Assembly (NCBI RefSeq): GCF_016812035.1
Contig: NZ_CP069178.1
Span: 744,001 to 808,000 of the forward strand
Direction: 5' to 3'
Source of the DNA: Bulleidia sp. zg-1006
GTDB taxonomy: Bacteria > Bacillota_I > Bacilli_A > Erysipelotrichales > Erysipelotrichaceae
DNA: 64,000 nt
This document shows, in pieces, positions 24,909-33,527 of this stretch (the first letter of the stretch is position 1; every line of letters begins with the position of its first letter). Under the pieces are notes generated by a model. That model ran no database searches. It was not told where the DNA came from and saw nothing but the letters and a program-made list of their open reading frames with translations. Made by a program: the position numbers and the translations under genes.

Positions 24909-24983
24909 TTTCATGATTATTGATAGTGTCGTCATTATGATTAATGGGATAATTCCCCTGGTTATTGCTTTTTTTATTAACAT
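24816..24983 (-). pseudogene. DUF3021 membrane protein remnant, N-terminal part, frameshifted
   Basis: It starts with GGGGTGAAAA and an ATG at 24983: MLIKKAITRGIIPLII, then SIIMKYQGIDTFQVK, the first helix and start of the second. One A is missing relative to the other copy (TTAAGG against TTAAAGG), which gives a stop at 24867-24869. Past the frameshift the original frame continues to VIYEI and is then lost. The lesion and truncation mark it as dead. Confidence 0.65.
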
Positions 24984-25142
24984 TTTTCACCCCATCAGAT
25001 TCTATTTTGTATATTGTATCATTTTTAAGCTCTTTTTTCTACTGTCGGATTCCCTGCTATTTAAAAATCATTTATGGAGATAGTCAAAGTTCATCAATTT
25101 GCTTCCTCCCTTAAAAATTTGCAAAGAAAAGACGGTAGATTT

Positions 25143-25195
25143 TGTACCGACCTCCTAATCGTTAGATTTTGGTCTAACTTTTGGGGATCACATCA
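25143..25195 (-). repeat. 53-bp direct repeat, right copy (IS3-like end remnant)
   Basis: It matches 22386-22438 in 52 of 53 bases and has the same orientation. Its outermost bases (TGATGTGA on the minus strand) supply the TGA stop codon of the gene ending at 25193. No transposase adjoins it. Confidence 0.7.
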
Positions 25196-26029
25196 CAATA
25201 GACCGCCTTTTTTTAACAATTCATGTATAAACTTCATATAAATATAACCATCTTCATTTTTACGATAGCCTGCACCAATAAAATGAGAATTCTTAGGTAA
25301 ACTATATTGGAATTGGCTTACAATTCCTTTTTCTTTTTCTTGAAAACCATTTCTTTCAATGACTGATTCTAATAAAAAACCTTCTTTTTCAACCATCTTT
25401 TTTAACATTCTTCTCGCTTTATGGTAAAGTTCATAACGAGGAAAACGAATACGTATACCCTGCTCAATAGCTTGTACATGACAATCCGGGAAATATGATT
25501 TCAATCTCTCAACATCTATTTCGTGTTTGAAATACACATCCCAAACCGCTTCTTGTTGATAAGAAAGTCCCTTAGCAAAAGGAAACTCCAATTCCGTTTG
25601 AACAATTGTGGTATCTTGAATGCCAAACTCCACAAAAGCTTGACTTGGATTTTCTTCCACTAAAAGAACCCTAATTTTTTTCTCCGTTGGTACATTTTCC
25701 TGAAAAAGCTGATCCAATTTTTCAAAAATTGGAAATAAAGCTTCTCGATGAATCACTAAGACTAGGGATCCCTCTTTCATTTGACTAGGTAAATAAGTCC
25801 ATAGACAACCATAAATCCCTTTTTGATAAGTCATATATACTTTCTGATAAGGCCAACGAATGGCTAACTCCTTTTGAAGTCGTTCAAAGGAAGAAAGAGT
25901 CTTTCCCTTGACTTCTTCCGGGACATAGGAAATAGAAAGCTGAAAACGCGATTTCCATAGACCAATCAAGGCATAGAAAAAGACAAGTATAAACGCTGCC
26001 AAACATAGCCAAATCCAATATGGTCCCAT
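25193..26029 (-). CDS. Membrane-anchored protein of unknown function, faintly M20-peptidase-like
   Basis: The 278-aa protein starts with one TM helix (WIWLCLAAFILVFFYALIGLW) and an outward or inward soluble domain. Parts recall M20 carboxypeptidases (FERLQKELAIRWPYQ, GSLVLVIHREALFP, PIFEKLDQLFQEN), but the metal-binding His, Asp and Glu motifs are absent, so this link is weak. The start at 26029 has AAAGGAAAAGGAAG upstream; an earlier start would overlap the methyltransferase gene. The stop codon lies in the 53-bp repeat, so the original C terminus may have been replaced. Confidence 0.5.
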   Translation of the reverse strand: MGPYWIWLCLAAFILVFFYALIGLWKSRFQLSISYVPEEVKGKTLSSFERLQKELAIRWPYQKVYMTYQKGIYGCLWTYLPSQMKEGSLVLVIHREALFPIFEKLDQLFQENVPTEKKIRVLLVEENPSQAFVEFGIQDTTIVQTELEFPFAKGLSYQQEAVWDVYFKHEIDVERLKSYFPDCHVQAIEQGIRIRFPRYELYHKARRMLKKMVEKEGFLLESVIERNGFQEKEKGIVSQFQYSLPKNSHFIGAGYRKNEDGYIYMKFIHELLKKGGLL

Positions 26030-26043
26030 CTTCCTTTTCCTTT

Positions 26044-26694
26044 CTATCGTTCCTCTAAGAAGATTGCTTCTTCTACCAAACAATCCGTATTCTTACCCCA
26101 TTTAAATTCCATTAAAACACTTTTCGCTTTGGAATATCTATGGGCATAAGCGAAACCCAAACGCACACAAGATAAACCTTGGACATAAGCTTCCTCTATC
26201 ATAGTACCTACCTTTTCTGCTTTTTGCACGACATAAAAGCGACCATTTCCTTTTAAAAGACGATGAACCGATTCCATCAAATCTTTGCTTGGCAGATGTG
26301 CTTGCCTTCTCGCCACATCCAAATAAGGATTATCATTCTTTAAGTCACTTACAAAATAAGGTGGATTGCAGACAATCACATCCACTAGTTCACCCCGATA
26401 ATCTTGAATTTTTGAGCAAACAAACGTGAAGTCAACTTGATTATAGCAAGCATTTTCTCTAGCACTTTCCAGAACCTCTTCAAACACATCCACACCAAGA
26501 CCGATAATATCAGCCTTTTCCTTAGCATAATACAATAAAGCTCCTTGGTTACAACCAATATCCAATACCTTTTCTTCATCATGCACTTCTAAGAAACGAC
26601 CTAACAATTCAGTATCACTATTAAAATGATACCAATTTTTTTCCTGTTTAAGACTATACCTTGTTCCATTTAAATAATCTCTTTTACCACTCAT
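26044..26694 (-). CDS. tRNA1(Val) (adenine-N6)-methyltransferase-like protein (TrmN6/YfiC family)
   Basis: The 216-aa SAM-dependent methyltransferase has motif I VLDIGCNQGALL (about 44-55), an acidic loop GLGVDVFEE and the N6-adenine catalytic motif CNPPYF. The lead-in GTRYSLKQEKNWYHFNSDTELLGRFL resembles TrmN6-type enzymes that modify A37 of tRNA1(Val). The start at 26694 has GGAG upstream; 42 further open codons lack a ribosome-binding site. The 189 bp between it and dnaE hold no recognisable gene, only a short peptide-like frame (KKEIVIVDDEDFIRE) without a start. Confidence 0.8.
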   Translation of the reverse strand: MSGKRDYLNGTRYSLKQEKNWYHFNSDTELLGRFLEVHDEEKVLDIGCNQGALLYYAKEKADIIGLGVDVFEEVLESARENACYNQVDFTFVCSKIQDYRGELVDVIVCNPPYFVSDLKNDNPYLDVARRQAHLPSKDLMESVHRLLKGNGRFYVVQKAEKVGTMIEEAYVQGLSCVRLGFAYAHRYSKAKSVLMEFKWGKNTDCLVEEAIFLEER

Positions 26695-26883
26695 CTTTAT
26701 ACTCCATATAGACTTTACAATTGCTAGCAACAAGCACCTACTTTCACTATTTCCAGCAAAAGACTTTGCTGACGATTCCAGATGATTTCTTGCCCTTTTT
26801 TCGCCACATCCACTTACCAAGTTTGCAATGACGCTTATTCACGAATGAAATCTTCATCATCTACGATGACTATTTCCTTTTTA

Positions 26884-29800
26884 TTAGCCCACTCTTTCTA
26901 ATTTCAAAAGTTCAATAGATTGGCGATTGGTAATACGACCTTTCATGCAAACCACTTGTCCAACCTTTAATTTTCCACGAATACTTTCATAAAGTTTACT
27001 AAAAATTAAAACCTCTACATGACCACTTTCATCTTCCAAACGCACAAAAGCCATAAAATGATCATTTTTATCTTGGTATTCTTTCATTTGGGCAATAGTT
27101 GCCAGACCGGTTTGTTCAGGTTGTTTTGACCATGTGTTCAAAAATGGTAAGGACCAATGGTTCTTTTGACGAATTAAAGCTGAAGCATCTAATTGTAGAC
27201 TATAAGAAAGGATTTCTTGCTCGTATTGACGCTTTAAATCCAATGTTTCAATTTGATTTGTTAAAATCGGACTGGATACTAAATCAAAGTTTAAACTCTT
27301 CTTCCCTTCTTCATAGACAACACATAAATCCGCATAACGAAATGCGACTTCTAATTGATGAATAAGGCTACTACGACTATACCCAAAGAAATCCAAAGCA
27401 CCAACTTTAATGCATTCTCGAACCTGATCCTGCGTTAAACCTAACAGGGATAAACGAGCGATACATTGGAAATAATCTTTGTACCCTCCATTTTCTTCAA
27501 AATCTTTTTGAATTTTTTCTATCGTTTCATAACGCAAGGATGGTATTGCCATTAAACCAAGTTGAATACCTGATTTATATTTCTTGCAGTACGCCTCTTT
27601 ACAACGCAAATCAAATGGATAGAAAGGAATTTTTTGAATGCGCATTTCTCTTAGAATGCTTCTCATTAAAGAACCGGATTTCAAGGATTGGTTCAATAAG
27701 ACTTCATAAAAAGTTAATGGATCATGTGCCTTGAGGAAAAGAATTTGGTATGCTAACAAACCATAAGCAACTCCATGCGATAAATTAAAACCAAAGCCAC
27801 CCATAAATTCTTTAACAATCTTCCATAAATCTGGATGGATGGCATCAAATCTTTCCTGAAAACCTTTGACTAATTCTGGTTGTTTATGCCCGTTTTTACG
27901 AATGGTTTCAGCTTGAGCAAAATCAATACCTGTGACAGCCACTAATAGTCGCATCACTTGTTCTTGAAAGATAAAAACCCCATGCGTATCTTTTACAATT
28001 TCTTGAATAAAAGATGGATAATCCGATATTTTATTTTCGATGTATTGAGGAATGTGTCCTACCGCTTGGGGACGAGCAATTCCTAGTACATTAACCAATT
28101 CCAAAAAAGAAGTTGGTTTTAAATAAGGCAATTGTTTACGAATAAAATTCGCATCGAATTGGAATAAACCGGAAGTTAAACCACGATTTAATAAAGCATA
28201 GCTTTCTTTATCTTCTAAATTTAAATGATGGATATCCGTATTTAAGTTGGTTTTCTGTAATAATTCTTTTAAGAAGTCTAGGTTACTTAAAGATAAGAAA
28301 TCAATCTTAATTAAACCATGTTCCTCTAAGCTATCTTTATCCCATTGAATTTTCAGAAAACCATGGCTATCAATGACCGGTACAATATCCATTAAACTTT
28401 TTTCGCTTAAAACAATACCAGCCGGATGAATGGAATCGGATATCAATAAACCCTCTAATTTCTTCGCTGTCGCAAATACTTCCTGACAAGCTTTGGATTG
28501 TTTTATAGCATTGCGTAAAGCCTTGTCTTTTTCTTCTAAAAGACGCAAATCATCTACTTTGTATTTAGCTCTCGCTTTTTTAACCGCTATACTTAAAGAC
28601 TTCGCTTCTCTTTCCCTTAGGGAATAACACTGACAAAGTGATTGCACCACTTCCACACTGGCTAAAGAATGGAAGGTTGAAATCAAAGCCACATGCTCAT
28701 AGCCGTAAATTTCTTGTAAATATTTCAATAGTACAGGACGATCTTGACCGGCAATATCAATATCAATATCTGGCATTCGCAAACGATTTGGATTTAAGAA
28801 GCGTTCAAACAACAAACCATATTTCAAAGGATCCACTTGACTAATTCCCATCGCATAAGCCATTAAAGATCCAACCGCCGACCCTCTGCCCACACCAATC
28901 GTAAGGTTTTGTTTATGAGCATAGCGGATAGCTTCATAAACAATTAAAAAGTAGCGTTCAAATTGTTTCTTACAAATAATATTGAATTCCATTTGAATGC
29001 GTTCTAAATAGACTTTTGGAATGTCCTTTGTTTGAAGTCTTTTTTGCAGTCCCAGTAAAACCAATTGTTTTAAATAAGCCTTTTCATCTTTATCTCCTAA
29101 GAAAAATGGTTTTGGTAAGTTGGTTTGAAAAAGCGATAAGTCCACATGGCATTCACGAGCAATTTGACTGGCTCTTTCTTGGTCCTCTTGATCATAATAA
29201 TGATTAATTTCTGCCAAAGAATAAAAATAACGACCGACTAAAACTGGTATAGTTGGATCAGAAATCTTCTTCTTTTTTTCTAATAGTTCTAAAATATGAA
29301 AATCATTGGCTTCCTTAGCTTCTAAGTATTTAACCTTTGGAATCGCAACTGTCGGAATGTTTTTTGCCTTACAAACTTGTTTTAATAGTGTATTGCATTC
29401 ACGAAATTTCCTATTTTCGTTATAGGAAATCGCTACATCAAAGTTTTTTAAGTCTTGGTGAAATTGACTTAGTTGCTCATCCAATACATCTCTTTGTCCT
29501 TTTAATAATGCCTCATCAAATAAGCCCCCCTCACCATAAACAACCAAATGAATATGACTAGAATGTTTCTTTAAGACTTCATAAGGAAGAGAAGCTTTTT
29601 GACTAATGAGATAGGAATCTTGGATTAATTCTTGATAACCTCGATTATCTTTTGCTAGGGCTAAAAAAGGCACAATCGTATTTTCCATTTGAACGTCCAT
29701 TTCCATACCAAAAATAGCTTGTATCCCCTCTTTTGCACAAAGTTTTCCAAATAAAGAATGACCCGACAAAACATTGTGGTCACTTAAGACAAGACTTTTA

Positions 29801-29895
29801 TATCCAAGCTTTTTTGCGTATGAAACATAGTCTTCTAAGCGTATGATTGACTGATAAAAACTATATTCTGATGTCACAAGCAAATGACTAAACAT
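26884..29895 (-). CDS. dnaE: DNA polymerase III alpha subunit, DnaE type
   Basis: The roughly 1003-aa replicative polymerase has an N-terminal PHP domain, a polymerase core with catalytic aspartates in MPDIDIDIAG (about residue 375), GRGSAVGSLMAYAMGI, FEQVMRLL-like IFQEQVMRLLVAVTG, NLSHGVAYGLLAYQ, then an HhH region and a C-terminal OB fold (MAFVRLEDESGHVEVLIF). In Firmicutes DnaE extends primers alongside PolC. The PHP start reads LLVTSEYS where active PHP domains have HxH, so the metal site is lost. The start at 29895 (MFSHLLVTSEYS) aligns with family N termini and lies six bases after a perfect TATAAT. Confidence 0.93.
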   Translation of the reverse strand: MFSHLLVTSEYSFYQSIIRLEDYVSYAKKLGYKSLVLSDHNVLSGHSLFGKLCAKEGIQAIFGMEMDVQMENTIVPFLALAKDNRGYQELIQDSYLISQKASLPYEVLKKHSSHIHLVVYGEGGLFDEALLKGQRDVLDEQLSQFHQDLKNFDVAISYNENRKFRECNTLLKQVCKAKNIPTVAIPKVKYLEAKEANDFHILELLEKKKKISDPTIPVLVGRYFYSLAEINHYYDQEDQERASQIARECHVDLSLFQTNLPKPFFLGDKDEKAYLKQLVLLGLQKRLQTKDIPKVYLERIQMEFNIICKKQFERYFLIVYEAIRYAHKQNLTIGVGRGSAVGSLMAYAMGISQVDPLKYGLLFERFLNPNRLRMPDIDIDIAGQDRPVLLKYLQEIYGYEHVALISTFHSLASVEVVQSLCQCYSLREREAKSLSIAVKKARAKYKVDDLRLLEEKDKALRNAIKQSKACQEVFATAKKLEGLLISDSIHPAGIVLSEKSLMDIVPVIDSHGFLKIQWDKDSLEEHGLIKIDFLSLSNLDFLKELLQKTNLNTDIHHLNLEDKESYALLNRGLTSGLFQFDANFIRKQLPYLKPTSFLELVNVLGIARPQAVGHIPQYIENKISDYPSFIQEIVKDTHGVFIFQEQVMRLLVAVTGIDFAQAETIRKNGHKQPELVKGFQERFDAIHPDLWKIVKEFMGGFGFNLSHGVAYGLLAYQILFLKAHDPLTFYEVLLNQSLKSGSLMRSILREMRIQKIPFYPFDLRCKEAYCKKYKSGIQLGLMAIPSLRYETIEKIQKDFEENGGYKDYFQCIARLSLLGLTQDQVRECIKVGALDFFGYSRSSLIHQLEVAFRYADLCVVYEEGKKSLNFDLVSSPILTNQIETLDLKRQYEQEILSYSLQLDASALIRQKNHWSLPFLNTWSKQPEQTGLATIAQMKEYQDKNDHFMAFVRLEDESGHVEVLIFSKLYESIRGKLKVGQVVCMKGRITNRQSIELLKLERVG

Positions 29896-29901
29896 ACTCT
29901 T

Positions 29902-29907
29902 ATTATA
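29902..29907 (-). promoter_or_regulatory. -10 box for leaderless dnaE
   Basis: TATAAT is followed by AAGAGT and the ATG at 29895. ATGAAA stands 18 bases upstream as a partial -35. Initiation would fall at or next to the start codon. The weak AAGAG could be read as a poor Shine-Dalgarno but is too close to the ATG. Confidence 0.55.
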
Positions 29908-29983
29908 AACGAAAACAGACGTTCTTTTCATTTTACTTTATACCTTATTTTTAGTACCATTTATTACGGTTAGGGGGCGTATT

Positions 29984-32488
29984 ATGCAAAAGAAAAAAGC
30001 GAAAAAATCATTTTTATATTATGTTAATTGTGTTCTCGTTGGTATTTTAGTTTTATATGCGTTAGCTGGCGGCTTTGCACTTATTAAAGGAAGACAATTA
30101 TTAGCAGGAAAGCCAAATTTAAACTTGGATGACTTAAATTCTTCCGAATCAACAAAAATTTATGATGCAAACAATAAACTCATTACAGAAGTCGGTAGTT
30201 ATTATCGTGAAAACATTTCCTATAAAGATATGCCCCAATCGTTAGTTGATGCTTTTTTATCCGTTGAAGATTCTCGCTTCTTTGCTCACAATGGTTTTGA
30301 TGTACCTCGTTTCACAAAATCAGTCCTAGAAACACTTATTCATCATAATGTTCAAGGTGGCTCCACCTTCACCATGCAACTGGTCAAAAACACTTATTTC
30401 TCGACTGAAGATAAGGAAAGAAAAGCAACTTTATCCTACAAGGCTCAACAAATTGTTCTGGCAACCGAATTAGAAAAGAAAATGTCCAAAGAAAAAATTT
30501 TTGAGTTATATTTAAATAAATTAAACTTTGGTAATCGGATTCGTGGCGTTCAAAAAGCTTCTCAATATTATTTTTCTAAAGATGCTAAAAACTTATCTCT
30601 ATCGGAATCCGCTTTGTTAGCCGGCATTATCAATCTACCAAATCGTTATAATCCTTATCGTTACTTAGAATACGCTACCTCCCGCCGGAATGAAGTTTTA
30701 GACCTAATGGAATACCATGGTTATATTAGTGCTAATGAAAAAAAATTAGCGAAGAGCATCAAGGTTGAAAATTTATTAAAAGGGAATACGCATTTAAGAA
30801 CGGAAAGTTCCCAATACAGTTCCTTTGTGGATGCCGTTTTAAATGAGGCTCAAGAATTAACCGGTAAAGATCCGGTTTCTTCCGGCATGGAAATTCATAC
30901 TACTTTAGTACCTCAAATTCAGGAACAAATCGAAAAAATTCAAAATGAAAAATTCTTTCGATTCCCAGATAAAAATATGCAAATATCGCTTGTCTCTATC
31001 AATAATAAAAATGGTGAGATTGTCGGGATTGGTGGTGGTCGTCATTATGGTGGCAGTGCTCGTCTTTTAAATCGTGCCGTTTCAAGCTATAAGCAACCCG
31101 GTTCTTCCATTAAGCCAATCGTTGATTACGCTCCTGCTTTTGAATATTTGGGTTATTCAACCGATGAAATGCTCTTGGATCAACCAATGACCTTTCCTTC
31201 TGAATCACGTGTTTTACATAATGCCGGTAATGAGACGAAATATCGTGGTGATGTGGATATCAAAACTGCCTTGGCGCATTCTTTAAATATTCCTGCTATT
31301 CGCTCCTTCGAAGCCGTGACGGCTAAGATTGGTTCAGATAAGTATGTGGAATACCTTCGTAGTCTTGGTTTCAAAAAAGCTCGTTATGGTAATTTCCATC
31401 CTTCTATTGCGATTGGCGGTAATTTATTTACAACAACTGTTACGGAAGTAGCGGGGGCTCACGCCGCAATTGTGAATCTGGGGAAATACAACCAACCGCA
31501 TACCATTCGTAAGATTGTTTATAATGGTAAAGAATACTTACCACCAAATCAAAATAAACAAGTAATTTCAAGTGGTTCTGCTTATTTGACAGATGTCTTA
31601 ATGGCTAATAACGTAACCTCTGGTGTTTATAACTATATGCAAGTTTTGAAACGCTCCTATCCTATTTACGCAAAGACCGGAACGACTGACTGGGGTTCTT
31701 CCGGTCTATCGTACGGTATCCCAAAGGGAGCTGCTAAAGATAGTTGGATGGTTGCCTCTAGCTCCAACTATACCAATGCCGTTTGGTTAGGTTATGATTC
31801 TGCAAAAAAAGGGGAAGGAACCTATCTCCACAATTGGAAACGTGCTTTAAATCTTCCCGGTCGTATTAATAACTTAATGTTGGATGTGGAAGAAAAAATC
31901 CCCGGTGTTCAATTAAATGGTGTTCAAAAGCCGGAGGATGTTGTGAATATAAGGTACTCTAAAGGAACTTATCCTCATATTGCAATTGATAGACAGAATA
32001 TCCGTAATCCAATCACTTCCATGGTTTCTAAAAAAGGACTGGAAAATGTACCAACAGTCTATGCCGGTGATTATCAGAATAATGCCAATCACTTAGCTTT
32101 CTTCCACGCTTCAATTTCCAATGGCTTAATCTATGCGAACTGGGGTGCACAAAATGTTTGTAGTGGATACAGAGATATTTCTCTTCATGATCGTTACAAT
32201 AATATTTCTAAATCAGGTTCTTGTCTTGCCAGTAATGGTTGGCTGCCTTCGTTAAAAAACGCTCAATTCTACATGGATCTTTATCAAGATGATAAATACA
32301 TTACCACCATTCAATCCAAGAAAAATACTTGGGAAGGTTTACCTGCTTACTTTAAAGGAACAGTTAAAGCTTGTGGTTGGATGGTCAATAATGGTAAAAA
32401 ATCAGAAAAAATTTGTACAAGCGCTGGTTACTACAGTCCTGAAGACACACAGAAAAAAGATAAAGCCTTAAATAATGCAACTAAATAA
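29984..32488 (+). CDS. Class A penicillin-binding protein (PBP1A-type)
   Basis: The 834-aa bifunctional peptidoglycan synthase has a short cytoplasmic tail and one TM helix (residues about 10-32). The GT51 glycosyltransferase domain has SVEDSRFFAHNGFD with the catalytic Glu, GGSTFTMQLVKNTYF and a YLNKLNFGNRIRGVQKA segment. The transpeptidase domain has the SxxK serine in QPGSSIKP (about 375), SLNIPAIR as SxN and KTGTTD (about 562). An extra C-terminal extension of about 170 residues includes two Cys pairs (NVCSGY/GSCLAS and KACGW/EKICTS). The ATG has AGGGGGCG upstream. Confidence 0.94.
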   Translation: MQKKKAKKSFLYYVNCVLVGILVLYALAGGFALIKGRQLLAGKPNLNLDDLNSSESTKIYDANNKLITEVGSYYRENISYKDMPQSLVDAFLSVEDSRFFAHNGFDVPRFTKSVLETLIHHNVQGGSTFTMQLVKNTYFSTEDKERKATLSYKAQQIVLATELEKKMSKEKIFELYLNKLNFGNRIRGVQKASQYYFSKDAKNLSLSESALLAGIINLPNRYNPYRYLEYATSRRNEVLDLMEYHGYISANEKKLAKSIKVENLLKGNTHLRTESSQYSSFVDAVLNEAQELTGKDPVSSGMEIHTTLVPQIQEQIEKIQNEKFFRFPDKNMQISLVSINNKNGEIVGIGGGRHYGGSARLLNRAVSSYKQPGSSIKPIVDYAPAFEYLGYSTDEMLLDQPMTFPSESRVLHNAGNETKYRGDVDIKTALAHSLNIPAIRSFEAVTAKIGSDKYVEYLRSLGFKKARYGNFHPSIAIGGNLFTTTVTEVAGAHAAIVNLGKYNQPHTIRKIVYNGKEYLPPNQNKQVISSGSAYLTDVLMANNVTSGVYNYMQVLKRSYPIYAKTGTTDWGSSGLSYGIPKGAAKDSWMVASSSNYTNAVWLGYDSAKKGEGTYLHNWKRALNLPGRINNLMLDVEEKIPGVQLNGVQKPEDVVNIRYSKGTYPHIAIDRQNIRNPITSMVSKKGLENVPTVYAGDYQNNANHLAFFHASISNGLIYANWGAQNVCSGYRDISLHDRYNNISKSGSCLASNGWLPSLKNAQFYMDLYQDDKYITTIQSKKNTWEGLPAYFKGTVKACGWMVNNGKKSEKICTSAGYYSPEDTQKKDKALNNATK

Positions 32489-32515
32489 AGGAAGCTTCAT
32501 AGCTTCCTTTATTCT
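32487..32515 (+). terminator. Terminator of the class A PBP gene
   Basis: AAAGGAAGCT and AGCTTCCTTT pair over 10 bp around TCAT, followed by a T-rich stretch. The stem starts inside the stop codon. Confidence 0.88.
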
Positions 32516-32540
32516 TTCACCAATAATGACGCCAAATCAA

Positions 32541-33527
32541 TTATTCAGCCTTCAACTCTCTAGCCATTAAGTCCACCATGGCTTGGCTTGGTTTCTTACC
32601 TTCATACAAAATCGCATAGACTTCATTCGTTATTGGCATATCAATATGATGTTTCTTCGCCTCTACATAAACAATTTTACAAGCATACATGCCTTCTACC
32701 GTTTTTTGATTATTGGCTAAGAAATTCTTAGCACTATCATCTTTGCCAATTTCATAGCCTGCCATGAAATTACGAGAATGATGAGACGTACAAGTCACAA
32801 TCAAATCTCCTACTCCATCTAAGCCCAAAAAGGTTTCGGGTTTTCCACCAAAATAAATACCATAACGGCTCATCTCGGCTAGACCACGCGTCATTAAAGC
32901 TGCTCTAGCGTTATCTCCTTGTCCCAGTCCATCCAAAATACCGGAAGCGATAGCCATTACATTCTTTAATGCAACACCAATTTCAGCTCCGATTAAATCA
33001 TGATTGCGATACACACGAAAATAATGATTGGAGAATATTTCTTGAATCATTCTGGAAGCTTCATCATCTTCACTAACCGCATTCACCGATGTCAATAAAC
33101 GAAGCACCACTTCTTCTGCATGACTTGGTCCTATCAAGCTTACAATTCGAGTTTTTTTATCATGAAAGGCTTTTTGAAGAACAAGTGATAAGCGTTCATG
33201 ATTCTCGGGATGAAATCCTTTCGCCACATTGACAACAATCACCCCATCTTCTAAGTAAGGACTAACCTGTTTCGCAACTGGTTCTAATGCAATGGAAGGC
33301 ACTGCCATCAGAACAACTCGACTACCTCTTATCACTTCTAAATCAGTACTAGCATGGATATTGTGATTTAATTCAGCACTAAAAAACTTGGTGTTATGGT
33401 GATTATTTTGAATGTCGTCTACTTCACCAACATCCTTACCCCACATTTGTACATCATGACCATTATCCGCTACTACTTGAGCTAATCCCGACCCCCAAGC
33501 CCCTGTTCCAAGAATGGCTATTTTCAT
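32541..33527 (-). CDS. gpsA: Glycerol-3-phosphate dehydrogenase [NAD(P)+]
   Basis: The 328-aa cytoplasmic enzyme reduces dihydroxyacetone phosphate to sn-glycerol 3-phosphate for phospholipids. It has the Rossmann motif ILGTGAWGSGLAQV (residues 4-17), VVNVAKGF, SLIGPSHAEEV, the catalytic Lys region GVALKNVMAIASG, and GDLIVTCTSHHSRN. Its ATG overlaps the der stop by four bases. It is last in the run cmk-der-gpsA and convergent with the PBP gene. Confidence 0.96.
   Translation of the reverse strand: MKIAILGTGAWGSGLAQVVADNGHDVQMWGKDVGEVDDIQNNHHNTKFFSAELNHNIHASTDLEVIRGSRVVLMAVPSIALEPVAKQVSPYLEDGVIVVNVAKGFHPENHERLSLVLQKAFHDKKTRIVSLIGPSHAEEVVLRLLTSVNAVSEDDEASRMIQEIFSNHYFRVYRNHDLIGAEIGVALKNVMAIASGILDGLGQGDNARAALMTRGLAEMSRYGIYFGGKPETFLGLDGVGDLIVTCTSHHSRNFMAGYEIGKDDSAKNFLANNQKTVEGMYACKIVYVEAKKHHIDMPITNEVYAILYEGKKPSQAMVDLMARELKAE

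Noticed and set aside
22386-25195. The 53-bp repeats as attL/attR of a site-specific element
   Set aside because: No integrase or tRNA gene adjoins them, and the TG start, inner hairpin and AGGAGG fit IS3-type ends better.
26695-26883. Small gene between dnaE and the tRNA methyltransferase gene
   Set aside because: Peptide-like frames exist (KKEIVIVDDEDFIRE; a basic 31-codon frame from a GTG) but have no convincing start or ribosome-binding site.
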